Origin: Syntrophaceae bacterium | Lineage (GTDB): Bacteria > Desulfobacterota > Syntrophia > Syntrophales > PHBD01 | Assembly: GCA_013177825.1 (NCBI GenBank) | Contig: JABLXX010000001.1 | Coordinates: forward strand, 582,936 to 646,935 | Direction of reading: 5' to 3' | DNA: 64,000 nucleotides | Shown here: positions 35,040 through 44,151 of the stretch, in pieces | Layout of the letters: every line of letters starts with the position of its first letter | Position numbering within the stretch: position 1 is the first letter of the stretch | Made by a program: the position numbers and the translations under genes | The notes under the pieces: generated by a model | Databases searched by the model: none | What the model saw: only the letters and a program-made list of their open reading frames with translations | Told to the model about the DNA's origin: nothing

Positions 35040-36374
35040 TCAAAGTTTCCGGAGCAGCCCCTGGGCGGCGATGTGGATCGGGTCCCAGGCGCCGCCGAAG
35101 GGCGGAGAGTAGGCCAGGTCAAGGTACGCCACGTCCTCCAGGGACATCCTCGCCCAGAGAGCCGCCGACAGGGTGTTGACACGGCTCACCGCTCCCGCCT
35201 CGCCGACCGCCTGGACTCCCAGGAGCTTTCCCGTACCCCGGTCCGCTGTGAGCTTCAGGCCCACTCTCCTTGCCGTGGGCATGGATCGGGCCGCACTGTT
35301 TCCCCAGAGGATGGTGCTGACGGGATGGAAGCCCGCGGCGGTCGCCTCCCGCTCGCTCAATCCCGCGGCGGCGGCTTCCAGGCCGAAGACCTTGAAGGAC
35401 TGGGCTCCCACGATGCCGGGAAAGGTCATGGGGTCTCCGCCGATGTTGCTGCCGGCCACGCGGCCCTGCTTGTTGGCGATGTCGCCGAGGGGAATGTTGA
35501 CCCAGCGGCCGCTCACCCGGTGGTAGGACTCGCAGCAGTCTCCCGCTGCGTAGACGTTTTCCGCACAGGTGCGCTGGGCGAAGTTGACGGCGATGGCCCC
35601 CGACGGTCCGAGGGTGATGCCTGACTCCCGGGCCAGGTCGACGTCCGGTCGGACCCCCAGGGCAAGGAGGATGATGTCCGCTTCCAGGGGGCCGGCGCTT
35701 GTGTTGAGGCGGTTTCGGCATTCCGATCCGGGTTCGATGGACGTGACAAGCGTGTTCGGCAGGAAGGCCACGCCATGGCGCTCCATTTCCTCCAGGATCG
35801 GACGCGACAGCTCGGGATCCCAGCGGGCCGCCGGCAGGGCGCCGCGGTGGACCATGGTCGTTTCGATGCCCGCCTCGCGGAAGGCCTCAGACATCTCCAG
35901 GCCGATGAAGCCGGCGCCGATGATGACGGCCCTCCGGCAGGGGGTGTCCTGAAGAAGCTGCTTGATGCGGATGGCGTCGCTCAGGCCCTTGAGGACAAAG
36001 ACGCCCTCGCGGTCCTCTCCGGGTATCCCCGGCGTGAAGGCCCTGGTTCCGGTGCCGAAGACGAGGAAATCGAAAGGCAGCTTTTTCCCGTCTTCCGTGA
36101 GCACCGCCTGCTCCTTGATGTCCACGGTTCCCACCCGGGTTTCCGTGAAGACTTCAATTCCCGTCTCCCGGAACTGCTCCGGGGTCCGGGCCACCAGCTT
36201 CCGATTGTCCTTGATTACATCGCCGATGTAATAGGGCATCGGTCAGGCGGCGGTGGATGTGTGGGGCGTCCGCTCGATCATCGTAACGGTCAATCCCGGG
36301 TCCTTCCGCCGGGCCTCCGCTGCCGCAGAGGCGCCTCCGGCGCCGGCGCCGATCACGATCAGGTTCTTGCTCAT
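35040..36374 (-). CDS. Selenocysteine-type CoA-disulfide reductase/NADH oxidase-like flavoprotein (UGA at codon 44)
   Basis: Read through one TGA at 36245-36243, this is a 444-residue FAD/NAD(P)H pyridine nucleotide-disulfide oxidoreductase of normal family length. The N terminus (LIVIGAGAGGASAAAEARR, then MIERTPHTSTAA) carries the FAD Rossmann motif. UGA then falls exactly where the catalytic Cys of the SxxxC motif belongs (S40-T-A-A-U44), followed by PMPYYIGDVI. Further on: VFGTGTRAFTPGIPG, NAD motif VIIGAGFIGLEMSEAF, and VYAAGDCCES. The ATG at 36374 has an AGGAGG site 7 nt upstream, and both halves share one frame. A SECIS-like hairpin follows the UGA. The shorter frame from 36239 lacks the FAD motif and is not a sensible gene. 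It lies 19 bp after lgt. A nonsense mutation is the alternative reading. Confidence 0.85.
36215..36245 (-). promoter_or_regulatory. UGA codon and bacterial SECIS-like stem-loop
   Basis: On the minus strand the UGA (36245-36243) is followed by 11 nt and then a perfect 7-bp stem, TTACATC / GATGTAA, with apical loop GGC (36231-36215). The loop starts with GG and lies 18 nt after the UGA, within the geometry known for bacterial SelB-binding SECIS elements (a G in the first loop positions, loop about 16-37 nt from UGA). E. coli fdhF has a similar offset. A bulged U as in fdhF is not seen. Confidence 0.7.
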
Positions 36375-36393
36375 GCCGGATCCTCCTTTGCGA

Positions 36394-37239
36394 TTATCGA
36401 TTCCGCTCCGCGGCGGTTTTACGCATCATGAAGACCGCCAGTCCCGCCCCGATCATCAGCAGGCAGAGGAGCTGGCCCATGCTGAGGGAAAACAAGAGAA
36501 GCCCGAGCTGGGCATCGGGTTCCCTGAAGAACTCGATGACAAACCGGATAAGGCCGTAGCCGATCAGATACATGGAGAGCAGGAACCCGTCAAAGGGACT
36601 TTTCCGGCGGATCGCCCAGAGGATTGCAAAGAGGACGACGCCTTCGAAAAGGGCCTCGTAGAGTTGGGAGGGGTGGCGAAGCAGGCCCGTGGGGTCGAGT
36701 GGAAAGTACATCCCCCAGGGCATCGTCGTGGCGCGCCCCCAGAGTTCGCCGTTCAGGAAATTCCCGAGCCGGCCGAAGGTGTAGCCCAGTGGAACGGTTG
36801 GGCAGATCAGGTCCGCCATGTTCCAGAAGGCGATGCCGTTGCGCCGGCAGAACCAGACGGCCGCCAGGACCACTCCCACGAGCCCGCCGTGGAACGACAT
36901 GCCGCTGATGCCGACGAAGCGCATACCGCCGCCGCTGAATTCGAACGGCAGAAGGATCTCCAGGGGATGTCCGAGGTAGTAATCCAGGTTGTAAAACAGA
37001 ACGTACCCGAGGCGGCCGCCCAGGATCAGGCCGAAAATGATCCAGATGAAGAGATCCTGGATCGTCTCAGGCGTGTAGGGGAACTTTTCCTGGCGGATCC
37101 GGCGGACCACCAGGAAGTAGGTGAGTCCGAAGGCCGCCAGGTACATCAGGCTGTACCAGCGAAGCTGGAAGGATCCGAACTGGAAGAGGAAGGGGCTGAT
37201 GTGGCTGGGGAGGCTCGCCCAGCCGGTCGGATTGTCCAT
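36394..37239 (-). CDS. lgt: Prolipoprotein diacylglyceryl transferase
   Basis: The 281-residue product is Lgt, the inner-membrane enzyme that adds diacylglycerol from phosphatidylglycerol to lipobox cysteines. Seven membrane helices are predicted. The signature GYTFGRLGNFLNGELWGR is intact, as are GGRLGYVLFYN and FHGGLVG. The start at 37239 (MDNPTGWASLPSHISPF) fits the family; 38 more codons are open upstream but are Arg-rich and not family-like. The downstream oxidoreductase starts 19 bp later, suggesting one operon. The many lipoproteins in this window are its natural substrates. Confidence 0.95.
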   Translation of the reverse strand: MDNPTGWASLPSHISPFLFQFGSFQLRWYSLMYLAAFGLTYFLVVRRIRQEKFPYTPETIQDLFIWIIFGLILGGRLGYVLFYNLDYYLGHPLEILLPFEFSGGGMRFVGISGMSFHGGLVGVVLAAVWFCRRNGIAFWNMADLICPTVPLGYTFGRLGNFLNGELWGRATTMPWGMYFPLDPTGLLRHPSQLYEALFEGVVLFAILWAIRRKSPFDGFLLSMYLIGYGLIRFVIEFFREPDAQLGLLLFSLSMGQLLCLLMIGAGLAVFMMRKTAAERNR

Positions 37240-37415
37240 GAAGTCTGCTTTCTCCCGCCCTGAATTCCTGCGATGCAGCGGGGATCGAAGAAGTGGAGGT
37301 TCCTGCCGGGCGGCCCTTCCGACAACCCGGCCGGCCCCGTTCGCGGTGTACACCGGCAGTCTCTTACCACAGCGGGCGGCCGATGCGCAACGGAAGTCCG
37401 TGAAACCGGGGTGTA

Positions 37416-37444
37416 TTGACAGGGGGTGGCGCCTTCTGTATCGT
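37416..37444 (+). promoter_or_regulatory. Sigma-70 promoter for the PfpI-like gene
   Basis: A perfect -35 TTGACA (37416-37421), a 17-nt spacer, and -10 TATCGT (37439-37444) lie 93 bp before the ATG at 37537. The region is the divergent gap between lgt and the PfpI-like gene. Confidence 0.6.
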
Positions 37445-37536
37445 TGCTGCGGTCCGGACGGGCCGCGGTCGTGTCAGTTGATGCGCGTTTCACCCGGAGC
37501 GTCCCTTCCCGAGACGGCACTGCAAACGGAGGCGTT

Positions 37537-38166
37537 ATGAATTGGGGCGTCCTGATTTTCCCGAACGTGGAGGAGCTGGATTTCGCGGGTCCCTGGGAAA
37601 TCCTCGGCATGTGGAGCAAGTTCGCCGGGGGGCCGGATACCCGGCTGATCATTGCCGAGACATCCGGGCCGGTCGCCTGCGCCAAGGGCCTGATCGTCCT
37701 TCCGCATGTTACTTTCGCGGATTGCCCGCCGCTGGATTATCTTCTGGTCCCCGGGGGCGAGGGGACGCGCCGGGAGGTCGACAATCCGGCCCTGATCGAT
37801 TTCATCGCCGGGCAGGCGAAATCGTGCCGGGCCGTGCTTTCGGTCTGCACCGGCTCCTTCCTGCTGCACCGCGCCGGGCTCCTGAACGGACGGAAGGCGA
37901 CGACCCACTGGGGTTCCCTGAATCGGCTCCGTGAACTTGGAGACGTGAACGTCGAGGAAGACCGGTTCACCCGCGACGGGCCCGTCTGGACGGCCGCCGG
38001 CGTGTCCGCCGGGATCGACATGATGCTCGCCTTCATCGCCGAGACGGCGGGGGAACAGGCCGCGGGCATCGCCCAGTTTTCCGCTGAGTATTACCCCGCC
38101 ACCCGATCTTACGGCGGATTCGAAAAGAGCAGCAATGCCCCGGCATATCTGAAGAGGGGGGGCTGA
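37537..38166 (+). CDS. DJ-1/PfpI family protein
   Basis: This is a 209-residue class I glutamine amidotransferase-like protein of the DJ-1/PfpI group, closest in layout to isonitrile hydratase-type members. The N terminus is GVLIFPNVEELDFAGPWEIL. The nucleophile elbow is SVCTGSFLLHRAGLL with Cys104, followed by THWGSL and a GVSAGIDMMLAFIAE segment. The start is fixed by GGAGG just upstream of the ATG at 37537, although the frame is open further 5'. Its substrate is unknown. The next gene, an SMR transporter, begins 45 bp later. Confidence 0.9.
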   Translation: MNWGVLIFPNVEELDFAGPWEILGMWSKFAGGPDTRLIIAETSGPVACAKGLIVLPHVTFADCPPLDYLLVPGGEGTRREVDNPALIDFIAGQAKSCRAVLSVCTGSFLLHRAGLLNGRKATTHWGSLNRLRELGDVNVEEDRFTRDGPVWTAAGVSAGIDMMLAFIAETAGEQAAGIAQFSAEYYPATRSYGGFEKSSNAPAYLKRGG

Positions 38167-38211
38167 GAAGCCCGGGCGGGGTCGTCTGCGAAACCGTTTT
38201 TGGGGGAGTGC

Positions 38212-38544
38212 ATGAAGAATTGGATTTTTCTCGCGATCGCAATCGTCAGCGAGGTGATAGCCACCTCGGCGCTCAAGAGCAGTGCAGGTTTCACGAGGCT
38301 CCTGCCTTCGCTTCTCGTCGTTGCGGGCTACGGCGCAGCTTTCTATCTCCTGTCCCTGACGCTCCGCACCATTCCGGTGGGGGTTGCGTACGCCGTCTGG
38401 TCGGGAGTCGGCATGGCGCTCATTTCCGTGGTAGCCTGGATTTTCCTGGACCAGAAACTCGATGCGCCGGCGATCATGGGAATCGTCCTGATTGCGGCGG
38501 GGGTTGTTGTGATGAATGTTTTCTCAAGGACACTCGTACATTAG
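38212..38544 (+). CDS. SMR family small multidrug transporter (EmrE-like)
   Basis: This 110-residue protein has four membrane helices and the small multidrug resistance pattern. Glu14, the essential proton and drug-binding residue, lies in [16 protein letters not shown]; later [14 protein letters not shown] holds the conserved Trp and Gly. Length is typical. Such proteins act as dimers exchanging protons for cationic compounds or guanidinium. The ATG at 38212 is preceded by GGGGGAG; four upstream codons are also open. It may be co-transcribed with the PfpI-like gene. Confidence 0.93.
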   Translation: MKNWIFLAIAIVSEVIATSALKSSAGFTRLLPSLLVVAGYGAAFYLLSLTLRTIPVGVAYAVWSGVGMALISVVAWIFLDQKLDAPAIMGIVLIAAGVVVMNVFSRTLVH

Positions 38545-38625
38545 ACGGCAGAAAAGGAGAAAGGGGACAGATATTTATAAGTCCCCCCGCCACTTGTTCT
38601 TGCCGATCGGAGGCTCGCGGACCTG

Positions 38626-39045
38626 ATGGAAAATCGTTTCCGGGATTACAATCTGGCCCTCTTCTCCGGGGGGCGGCGGGTCTTCTCGTCGCAGGGGAAG
38701 GGGCTCCGGCCGCTGGTGGAGTGCCTGGACGCCTGCCGGGACTTCCGGGACTGCGTGCTCCACGACAAGATCATGGGCCTGGCGGCGGCGAGGCTTGCGG
38801 CGGACTCGGGGATCGTGCGGGAAATCGCGGCGCGGACGGCCTCGGAGCCGGCGGCGCGGTTCCTTGGTGCAAGAGGCATTCCCCTGGAAGCGGAGGGAAC
38901 CGTTCCCGCCATCCTGACGCAGGACGGTGGCGCCGTCTGTCCGGGGGAGCGGATCGCCCTGGCCGTGGAAGATCCGGGTCGGTTTGAGAAGGAAATCCGG
39001 GCGATGATCGCCTCCGGTGCGGCAGGGCAACCCACCGGTCAGTAA
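38626..39045 (+). CDS. DUF1893 family protein
   Basis: This 139-residue cytoplasmic protein resembles the DUF1893 family: YNLALFSGGRRVFSSQGKGLRPL near the start, a DCVLHDKIMGLAAARL core, and an acidic Gly-rich end. Family function is unknown; related folds occur near cytidine deaminase-like proteins. It lies 81 bp after the SMR gene and its stop overlaps the end of the convergent trxB gene by 7 bp. It was chosen over the antisense frame because that frame is poor in family-like sequence. Confidence 0.78.
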   Translation: MENRFRDYNLALFSGGRRVFSSQGKGLRPLVECLDACRDFRDCVLHDKIMGLAAARLAADSGIVREIAARTASEPAARFLGARGIPLEAEGTVPAILTQDGGAVCPGERIALAVEDPGRFEKEIRAMIASGAAGQPTGQ

Positions 39046-40004
39046 GCCGTGCCCTTGAGGTCCTCCACGTAGAGCTGGGCCGAGTAAGCCGCAACGGCTC
39101 CATCACCGCAGGCGGTGATGACCTGCCGCAGGGGGGTGACCGTGCAGTCCCCGCAGGCGAAAATGCCCGGTGCCGAAGTCCGCATCGCCCGATCCACCCG
39201 GACGGCCCCGTCGGGTTCGCAATCGGCAAGGTCCCGGACAAGGTCCGTATTGGGGATCAGCCCCACGAACAGGAACACGCCCTCCGTCGGGACTTCCCTT
39301 TCCTCCCCCGTCTTGACGTCCCGGAGACGCACGGCCTCCACCGTCTCTTTCCCGAGGATTTCCTGCACGACGGAGTTCCACGCGAAGGCGATCTTTTCGT
39401 TGGCGAAGGCCCTGTCCTGGAGAATCCCCACGGCGCGAAGGCGGTCCCGCCGGTGGACCACGGTCACCTTTCCGGCGAAGTGGGTCAGGAACAGGGCTTC
39501 CTGGATGGCCGTGTTGCCGCCCCCGACGACGACGACCTCGCGGTTCCGGTAAAAGGGCCCGTCGCAGGTGGCGCAGAAGGAGACCCCCCGGCCGATGAAC
39601 GCTTCCTCACCCGGGACGCCGAGCCTCCTCCAGGAGGCCCCTGTAGCCAGGACTACCGACAGGGCGTCGATCGTTTTCCCGCCCGCGCTGATCCGCCAGA
39701 CCGGAAGGTCTCCCCGGCGGCCGGCTTCCAGGGACGTCGTGTCCTCGGACAGGATTTCCAGGCCGAACTGCGCCGCCTGCTTCTTCAGGCGCTCCACCAG
39801 GTCGAATCCGTTGATGCCCTCCGGAAACCCCGGATAGTTCTCGATCATGTCGGTGATGGTGATCTGGGAGACGGTGGAGGCCCCCTGGACCAGGATCGTC
39901 CGGAGGTTGGCCCGGGCGGCGTAGATGCCTGCCGTCAGGCCCGCCGGACCTCCGCCGATGATGGCCACGTCCCAGGGTTGGTCCGGATGCGCCGCTTCTG
40001 CCAT
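39039..40004 (-). CDS. trxB: Thioredoxin-disulfide reductase
   Basis: The 321-residue product is a low-molecular-weight thioredoxin reductase. It has the FAD motif VAIIGGGPAGLTAGIYAAR, the redox pair in CATCDGPFYR, the NADPH motif VVVVGGGNTAIQEALFL with HRRDRLRA, and the C-terminal FAD motif GIFACGDC. The active site uses ordinary cysteines here, unlike the UGA-containing oxidoreductase at 35040-36374. The start at 40004 has AGGAGG six bases upstream. It is a single gene, divergent from yebC. Confidence 0.96.
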   Translation of the reverse strand: MAEAAHPDQPWDVAIIGGGPAGLTAGIYAARANLRTILVQGASTVSQITITDMIENYPGFPEGINGFDLVERLKKQAAQFGLEILSEDTTSLEAGRRGDLPVWRISAGGKTIDALSVVLATGASWRRLGVPGEEAFIGRGVSFCATCDGPFYRNREVVVVGGGNTAIQEALFLTHFAGKVTVVHRRDRLRAVGILQDRAFANEKIAFAWNSVVQEILGKETVEAVRLRDVKTGEEREVPTEGVFLFVGLIPNTDLVRDLADCEPDGAVRVDRAMRTSAPGIFACGDCTVTPLRQVITACGDGAVAAYSAQLYVEDLKGTAY

Positions 40005-40183
40005 GGAAAGCCTCCTGTCCGCCGGTTGCGGAATCGTTTTACACCCTTTAGACAATCGGGGCGGACCTGTCAACGGACGGCCTTTTTTGCCTTGGCAAGC
40101 AGGAGTGGGTATGCTATGAAACGGCGAATAAATCAGAATATTTATGGAACTTAACCCGTTCCGTTTCCAAGGAGAAATCCCTT

Positions 40184-40930
40184 ATGTCCGGCCATTCCAA
40201 ATGGAGCACCATCAAGCGGAAAAAAGGCGCCATCGACGCGAAGCGCGGCAAGATCTTCACGAAACTCGCCAAGGAAATCAGCCTGGCCGCCAGGCTGGGC
40301 GGCGGCGATCCCGAAGCGAACGCGCGTCTCCGTCAGGCGGTCATCGCCGCCCGGGATGAAAACATGCCCAAGGACAACATCGAGCGGGCCATCAAGAAGG
40401 GAGCGGGTGAGCTGGGTTCGGTGAGTTACGAGGAAGTCACCTATGAAGGATACGGTCCCGGCGGCGTGGCGCTGATGGTGGAAATCATGACGGACAACAA
40501 GAACCGGACGGTGGCCGAGATCCGCCACATCCTCTCCAAGCACGGGGGGAACCTGGGGGAAAACGGCTGCGTATCCTGGATCTTCTCGAAACACGGCAGC
40601 ATTCTCATCGACAAGAAGCAGATCGGCGAGGACGAACTCATGGAGCTTGCCCTGGAGGCCGGGGCGGAGGACGTCCGGGAGGAGGAGAACGAATTCGAGG
40701 TCCTCACCGATCCGCTGTCCTTCGAAGGCGTCCGGAAGGTCTTGCAGGAGAAGGGCCTGAAGTTCCTCGAGGCGAAGGTGACCATGATCCCCCAGAACCT
40801 CGTCAAGCTGGACGGGAACAAGGCGGAGCAGATGCTCAAGATGATGGAGAAGCTCGAGGACAACGACGACGTCCAGAACGTCTACGCGAATTTCGACATC
40901 GCCGACGACGTGATGGAAAAGTTGAGCTGA
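40184..40930 (+). CDS. yebC: YebC/PmpR family translation or transcription factor
   Basis: The 248-residue product is a YebC protein. It begins [29 protein letters not shown]-type sequence, followed by [24 protein letters not shown] and [12 protein letters not shown], all hallmark segments. YebC proteins have been described both as transcriptional regulators and as ribosome factors that help at polyproline stretches. A good AAGGAG site precedes the ATG. It is the first gene of a yebC-ruvC-ruvA-ruvB run, a widespread arrangement. Confidence 0.96.
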   Translation: MSGHSKWSTIKRKKGAIDAKRGKIFTKLAKEISLAARLGGGDPEANARLRQAVIAARDENMPKDNIERAIKKGAGELGSVSYEEVTYEGYGPGGVALMVEIMTDNKNRTVAEIRHILSKHGGNLGENGCVSWIFSKHGSILIDKKQIGEDELMELALEAGAEDVREEENEFEVLTDPLSFEGVRKVLQEKGLKFLEAKVTMIPQNLVKLDGNKAEQMLKMMEKLEDNDDVQNVYANFDIADDVMEKLS

Positions 40931-40956
40931 CCGGCTTTTCGCGCGTCTCCTGCGGC

Positions 40957-41454
40957 ATGCGAGCGGATAACCCCTTTCGAATTCTCGGCATCGACCCCGG
41001 CAGCCACGTGACGGGGTACGGCGTGGTGGAAAAGCGGAGGGCTGGCCTCACCTGCATGACCTATGGGGAGATCCGCCCGCCCCGGGGGGCCTCGCTTACC
41101 GTTGCCCTGTCCACGGTATACAAAGGGATCGAGGATCTGATCCGCGAGTCCGCCCCGGATGTCATGGCCATCGAGGACATCTTTTTCGGAAAAAACGTCC
41201 GGAGCCTGATCCGCCAGGGCCAGTTGAGGGGCGTCGCCATCCTCGCCGGAAACCACGGCGGCCTGCCGGTTTTTGAATACACCCCCCTGGAGATCAAGAA
41301 AGCTGTCGTCGGGTACGGACGGGCGGAGAAAACCCAGGTGCAGAGTATGGTCAAGGCAATTCTGCGGCTTCCCGGGGAGGCGCCGGCGGATGCCTCGGAT
41401 GCCTTGGCGGTGGCCATTTGCCACGCCCATTTCGGAAAGGACAAAACGGTCTGA
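40957..41454 (+). CDS. ruvC: Holliday junction resolvase RuvC
   Basis: This 165-residue protein is RuvC, which cleaves Holliday junctions bound by RuvAB. The first catalytic aspartate is in RILGIDPGSHVTGYG, the Glu in VMAIEDIFFGKN, and the final acidic residues in DASDALAVAICHAH, forming the four-residue RNase H-like site. The stop overlaps the ruvA start (TGATG), so the two are coupled. Confidence 0.96.
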   Translation: MRADNPFRILGIDPGSHVTGYGVVEKRRAGLTCMTYGEIRPPRGASLTVALSTVYKGIEDLIRESAPDVMAIEDIFFGKNVRSLIRQGQLRGVAILAGNHGGLPVFEYTPLEIKKAVVGYGRAEKTQVQSMVKAILRLPGEAPADASDALAVAICHAHFGKDKTV

Positions 41455-42062
41455 TGATCGCCCGGATTCAGGGCATTCTTCTCGAAAAGTCGCTCAGCTC
41501 CGTCACCCTGGACGTCGGTGGCGTGGGGTACCGCGTTTTCGTTCCCCTAACCGCCATCTACGATCTCCCGGAGGCGGGCGAGAATCTGGTCCTGCACATC
41601 CATACGCATGTGCGCGAGGACGCCATCCAGCTCTTCGGCTTCCCCGATCCGGCCCAGCGGGGACTCTTCCAGATGATGATCGCCGTCACTGGAATCGGCC
41701 CCCGGCTGGCCATGAACATCCTGTCGGGAATCACCCCGGAGGAACTGGCGGCGGCCATTACCCGGGGAGACCTGGCTCGCCTGGTGAGGATTCCCGGCGT
41801 GGGCCGCAAAATGGCCGAGCGGATGGTCCTGGAACTGAAGGACCGGATCCTGAAGGCCGGATTAACGCCCGCGGCGGGACCCGGCGAGACGCCACAGGGG
41901 GTTGCCGTCATGGAAGAGGATGTTCTCTCGGCGCTCCTGAACCTGGGTTACAAGGAAACGTCGGCAAAGAGCGCGCTGGACAAGGCGGCCCGCGAAATCC
42001 CGGCCCCGACGACGCTCGACGGACTGTTGAAGGGTGCTCTCAAGATCCTTTCAGGCAGTTGA
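41454..42062 (+). CDS. ruvA: Holliday junction DNA helicase subunit RuvA
   Basis: The 202-residue product is RuvA, which binds Holliday junctions as a tetramer and loads RuvB. It has the N-terminal OB domain (MIARIQGILLEKSLSSVTLD), the paired helix-hairpin-helix motifs (GIGPRLAMNILSGI and IPGVGRKMAERMVLELKD), and the C-terminal RuvB-binding domain (LSALLNLGYKETSAKSALD). The ATG at 41454 shares a base with the ruvC stop. Upstream in-frame codons lie within ruvC. Confidence 0.96.
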   Translation: MIARIQGILLEKSLSSVTLDVGGVGYRVFVPLTAIYDLPEAGENLVLHIHTHVREDAIQLFGFPDPAQRGLFQMMIAVTGIGPRLAMNILSGITPEELAAAITRGDLARLVRIPGVGRKMAERMVLELKDRILKAGLTPAAGPGETPQGVAVMEEDVLSALLNLGYKETSAKSALDKAAREIPAPTTLDGLLKGALKILSGS

Positions 42063-42276
42063 AAAGCGGCCGTCTGCAGCGTTGCCCTTGTCCTTCGCCA
42101 TTCGACGTACTATAAAGTAAGCCTCATGGCTCACGACTTCGGGCGCCTTGCATCCAACCCTTTTTGATCAGCCTGTGAATGCATAAGCGAACGGGCTGAG
42201 GTTTGACCGAGAACGGACGGCTGTGGTCCCGCCGAGGACGGAATCCCCGGATCCGGGACCGGAAAGGAAAGTCCGG

Positions 42277-43329
42277 GTGACAAACAAGCGAAAACAGGAA
42301 GCCCCGGAAGAGAGAAACCCGCTGGTCCATCCGGCGGTCATCGAGGAAGATACCGGCCTGGATGTGTCGCTTCGTCCCCGGAGTCTGGACGAATATATCG
42401 GCCAGCCGAAGATCAAGGGAAACCTGTCCCTGTTCATCCAGGCGGCCCGGGAGCGCGGCGAGGCCCTGGACCATGTGCTTCTCTACGGCCCCCCCGGCCT
42501 CGGCAAGACGACCCTGGCCTATATCGTGGCCCGGGAGATGGGGGTGGACATCAAGGTGACCTCCGGCCCCGTCATCGAGCGGCCCGGGGACCTGGCGGCG
42601 ATCCTCACGAACCTCCATGACCAGGACGTTCTCTTCATCGACGAGATCCACCGCCTCTCCCACGTCGTCGAGGAAATCCTCTACCCGGCCATGGAGGATT
42701 ACCACATCGACATCCTCATCGGCCAGGGACCGTCCGCCCGCTCCATGAAGCTGGGCATCCCCCGGTTCACCCTGATCGGCGCCACCACGAAGGCGGGACT
42801 CCTGACGTCTCCGCTCCGGGACCGATTCGGCATGAGCTTCCGCTTCGATTTCTACGATCCCGAGGAACTGGCCGTGATCATCCGGCGTTCCGCCGGCATC
42901 CTGTCCATCGCCGTCGACGACGAAGGGGCGGTGGAGCTGGCCCGCCGCTGCCGGGGCACGCCCCGGATCGCCAACCGGCTTCTCCGGCGCGTCCGCGATT
43001 ATGCCCAGGTGAAGGCCCGGGGAAAGGTCGACCGCGAGGTGGTCGTCCGGGCCCTGGAACTCTTCGAGGTGGACGGCCGGGGGTTCGATCACATGGACCG
43101 GCGGATCCTCCTGACCCTGATTGAAAAATTCGGCGGCGGGCCCGTGGGAATCGACAGCCTGTCGTCGGCCATCGGGGAGGAGCGAACTACGCTGGAAGAC
43201 GTTTACGAGCCTTTCCTGGTTCAGGAGGGCTACATTCAGCGGACCGCCCGGGGGCGGCTGGCGACGAAGGCGGCTTACGACCACTTCGGCCTGGCCTGGC
43301 CCGGCGCCCGCCAGGGGGAGTTGTTATGA
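42277..43329 (+). CDS. ruvB: Holliday junction branch migration ATPase RuvB
   Basis: The product of about 350 residues is RuvB. It has [12 protein letters not shown], Walker [19 protein letters not shown], Walker [10 protein letters not shown], the arginine-finger region [12 protein letters not shown], and the winged-helix end. The start is uncertain: GTG at 42277 with AAGGAAA upstream is preferred, but GTG at 42223 is also in frame; no ATG is available near the family start. The gap of about 210 bp after ruvA holds nothing obvious. The stop overlaps queH (ATGA). Confidence 0.95.
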   Translation: MTNKRKQEAPEERNPLVHPAVIEEDTGLDVSLRPRSLDEYIGQPKIKGNLSLFIQAARERGEALDHVLLYGPPGLGKTTLAYIVAREMGVDIKVTSGPVIERPGDLAAILTNLHDQDVLFIDEIHRLSHVVEEILYPAMEDYHIDILIGQGPSARSMKLGIPRFTLIGATTKAGLLTSPLRDRFGMSFRFDFYDPEELAVIIRRSAGILSIAVDDEGAVELARRCRGTPRIANRLLRRVRDYAQVKARGKVDREVVVRALELFEVDGRGFDHMDRRILLTLIEKFGGGPVGIDSLSSAIGEERTTLEDVYEPFLVQEGYIQRTARGRLATKAAYDHFGLAWPGARQGELL

Positions 43330-43922
43330 ACGTTCTGCTTCACATCTGCTGCGCCCCGTGCGCCATCGTCCCGGTGGGTGAACTCCGGGACGAGGGCCAT
43401 GAAATCACGGGCATGTTTTTCAACCCCAACATCCATCCTTTCCAGGAACACCAGCGGCGCCTGGAGACGCTCCGGGAGTACGCGGAGATGGCCCCCTTCC
43501 CGGTCATCTGGCCCGAGGACTATCCCCTGGAGGAGTACCTTCAGGCCGTCCTGCCCCTGGGGCCCGACCGATGCACTCAGTGTTACCGGCTCCGTCTGGA
43601 TCGGGCGGCCGAGGCCGCCAAGGCCGGAGGCTTCGACGCCTTCACCACGACCCTTCTCTACAGCCGTTACCAGCGGCACGATCAGATCCGGGAAGTCGCA
43701 ACGGAGATCAGCCGGCGGCACGACATTCCCTTTCTTTACCGGGATTTCCGGGAGGGATGGCAGGAGGGGCTCCGCCTGTCCCGCCACATGGGTCTCTATC
43801 GGCAGCCCTATTGCGGCTGCGTCTTCAGCGAGAAGGAGCGGTTTTATCGTCCGCACCGAACGGTGAAGCAGGCGGCCGAGAAGGAACCGGCCGGCGCCAG
43901 GATGCCTCCCGGATGCGGATGA
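43326..43922 (+). CDS. queH: Epoxyqueuosine reductase QueH
   Basis: This 198-residue protein is QueH (formerly DUF208), which reduces epoxyqueuosine to queuosine in tRNA, replacing QueG in many anaerobes. Conserved cysteines appear as HICCAPC near the N terminus, [13 protein letters not shown] in the middle and YCGCVFSE near the end, consistent with the 4Fe-4S and adjacent metal site. It overlaps ruvB by 4 bp. Use of QueH fits an oxygen-sensitive lifestyle. Confidence 0.95.
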   Translation: MNVLLHICCAPCAIVPVGELRDEGHEITGMFFNPNIHPFQEHQRRLETLREYAEMAPFPVIWPEDYPLEEYLQAVLPLGPDRCTQCYRLRLDRAAEAAKAGGFDAFTTTLLYSRYQRHDQIREVATEISRRHDIPFLYRDFREGWQEGLRLSRHMGLYRQPYCGCVFSEKERFYRPHRTVKQAAEKEPAGARMPPGCG

Positions 43923-44151
43923 CGGCAACGCCGGGCCATGTCCCGGCGTCTAATTTCGAACCGACAGATGTCGTGTGTTCTTTTCGACACACCCGGGAAA
44001 GATCCTGGATCGGGCAGGCCGCAAAATCTTGCCGTTAAACGTTCAATATGAGGGGTCATTCCAAGATTCAACCCTGTTTCTCGCTCCGGCCGGGCAACAT
44101 GGTGTGGATCTTGCTTTTTAAGACTCCATCACATTTACAGCCGTGGGTACT

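Noticed and set aside
35040-36239. A 399-residue oxidoreductase starting at the Met at 36239
   Set aside because: This start lacks the FAD-binding N terminus and the redox residue, and no ribosome binding site is seen; the frame continues upstream through a single TGA to a well-placed ATG at 36374.
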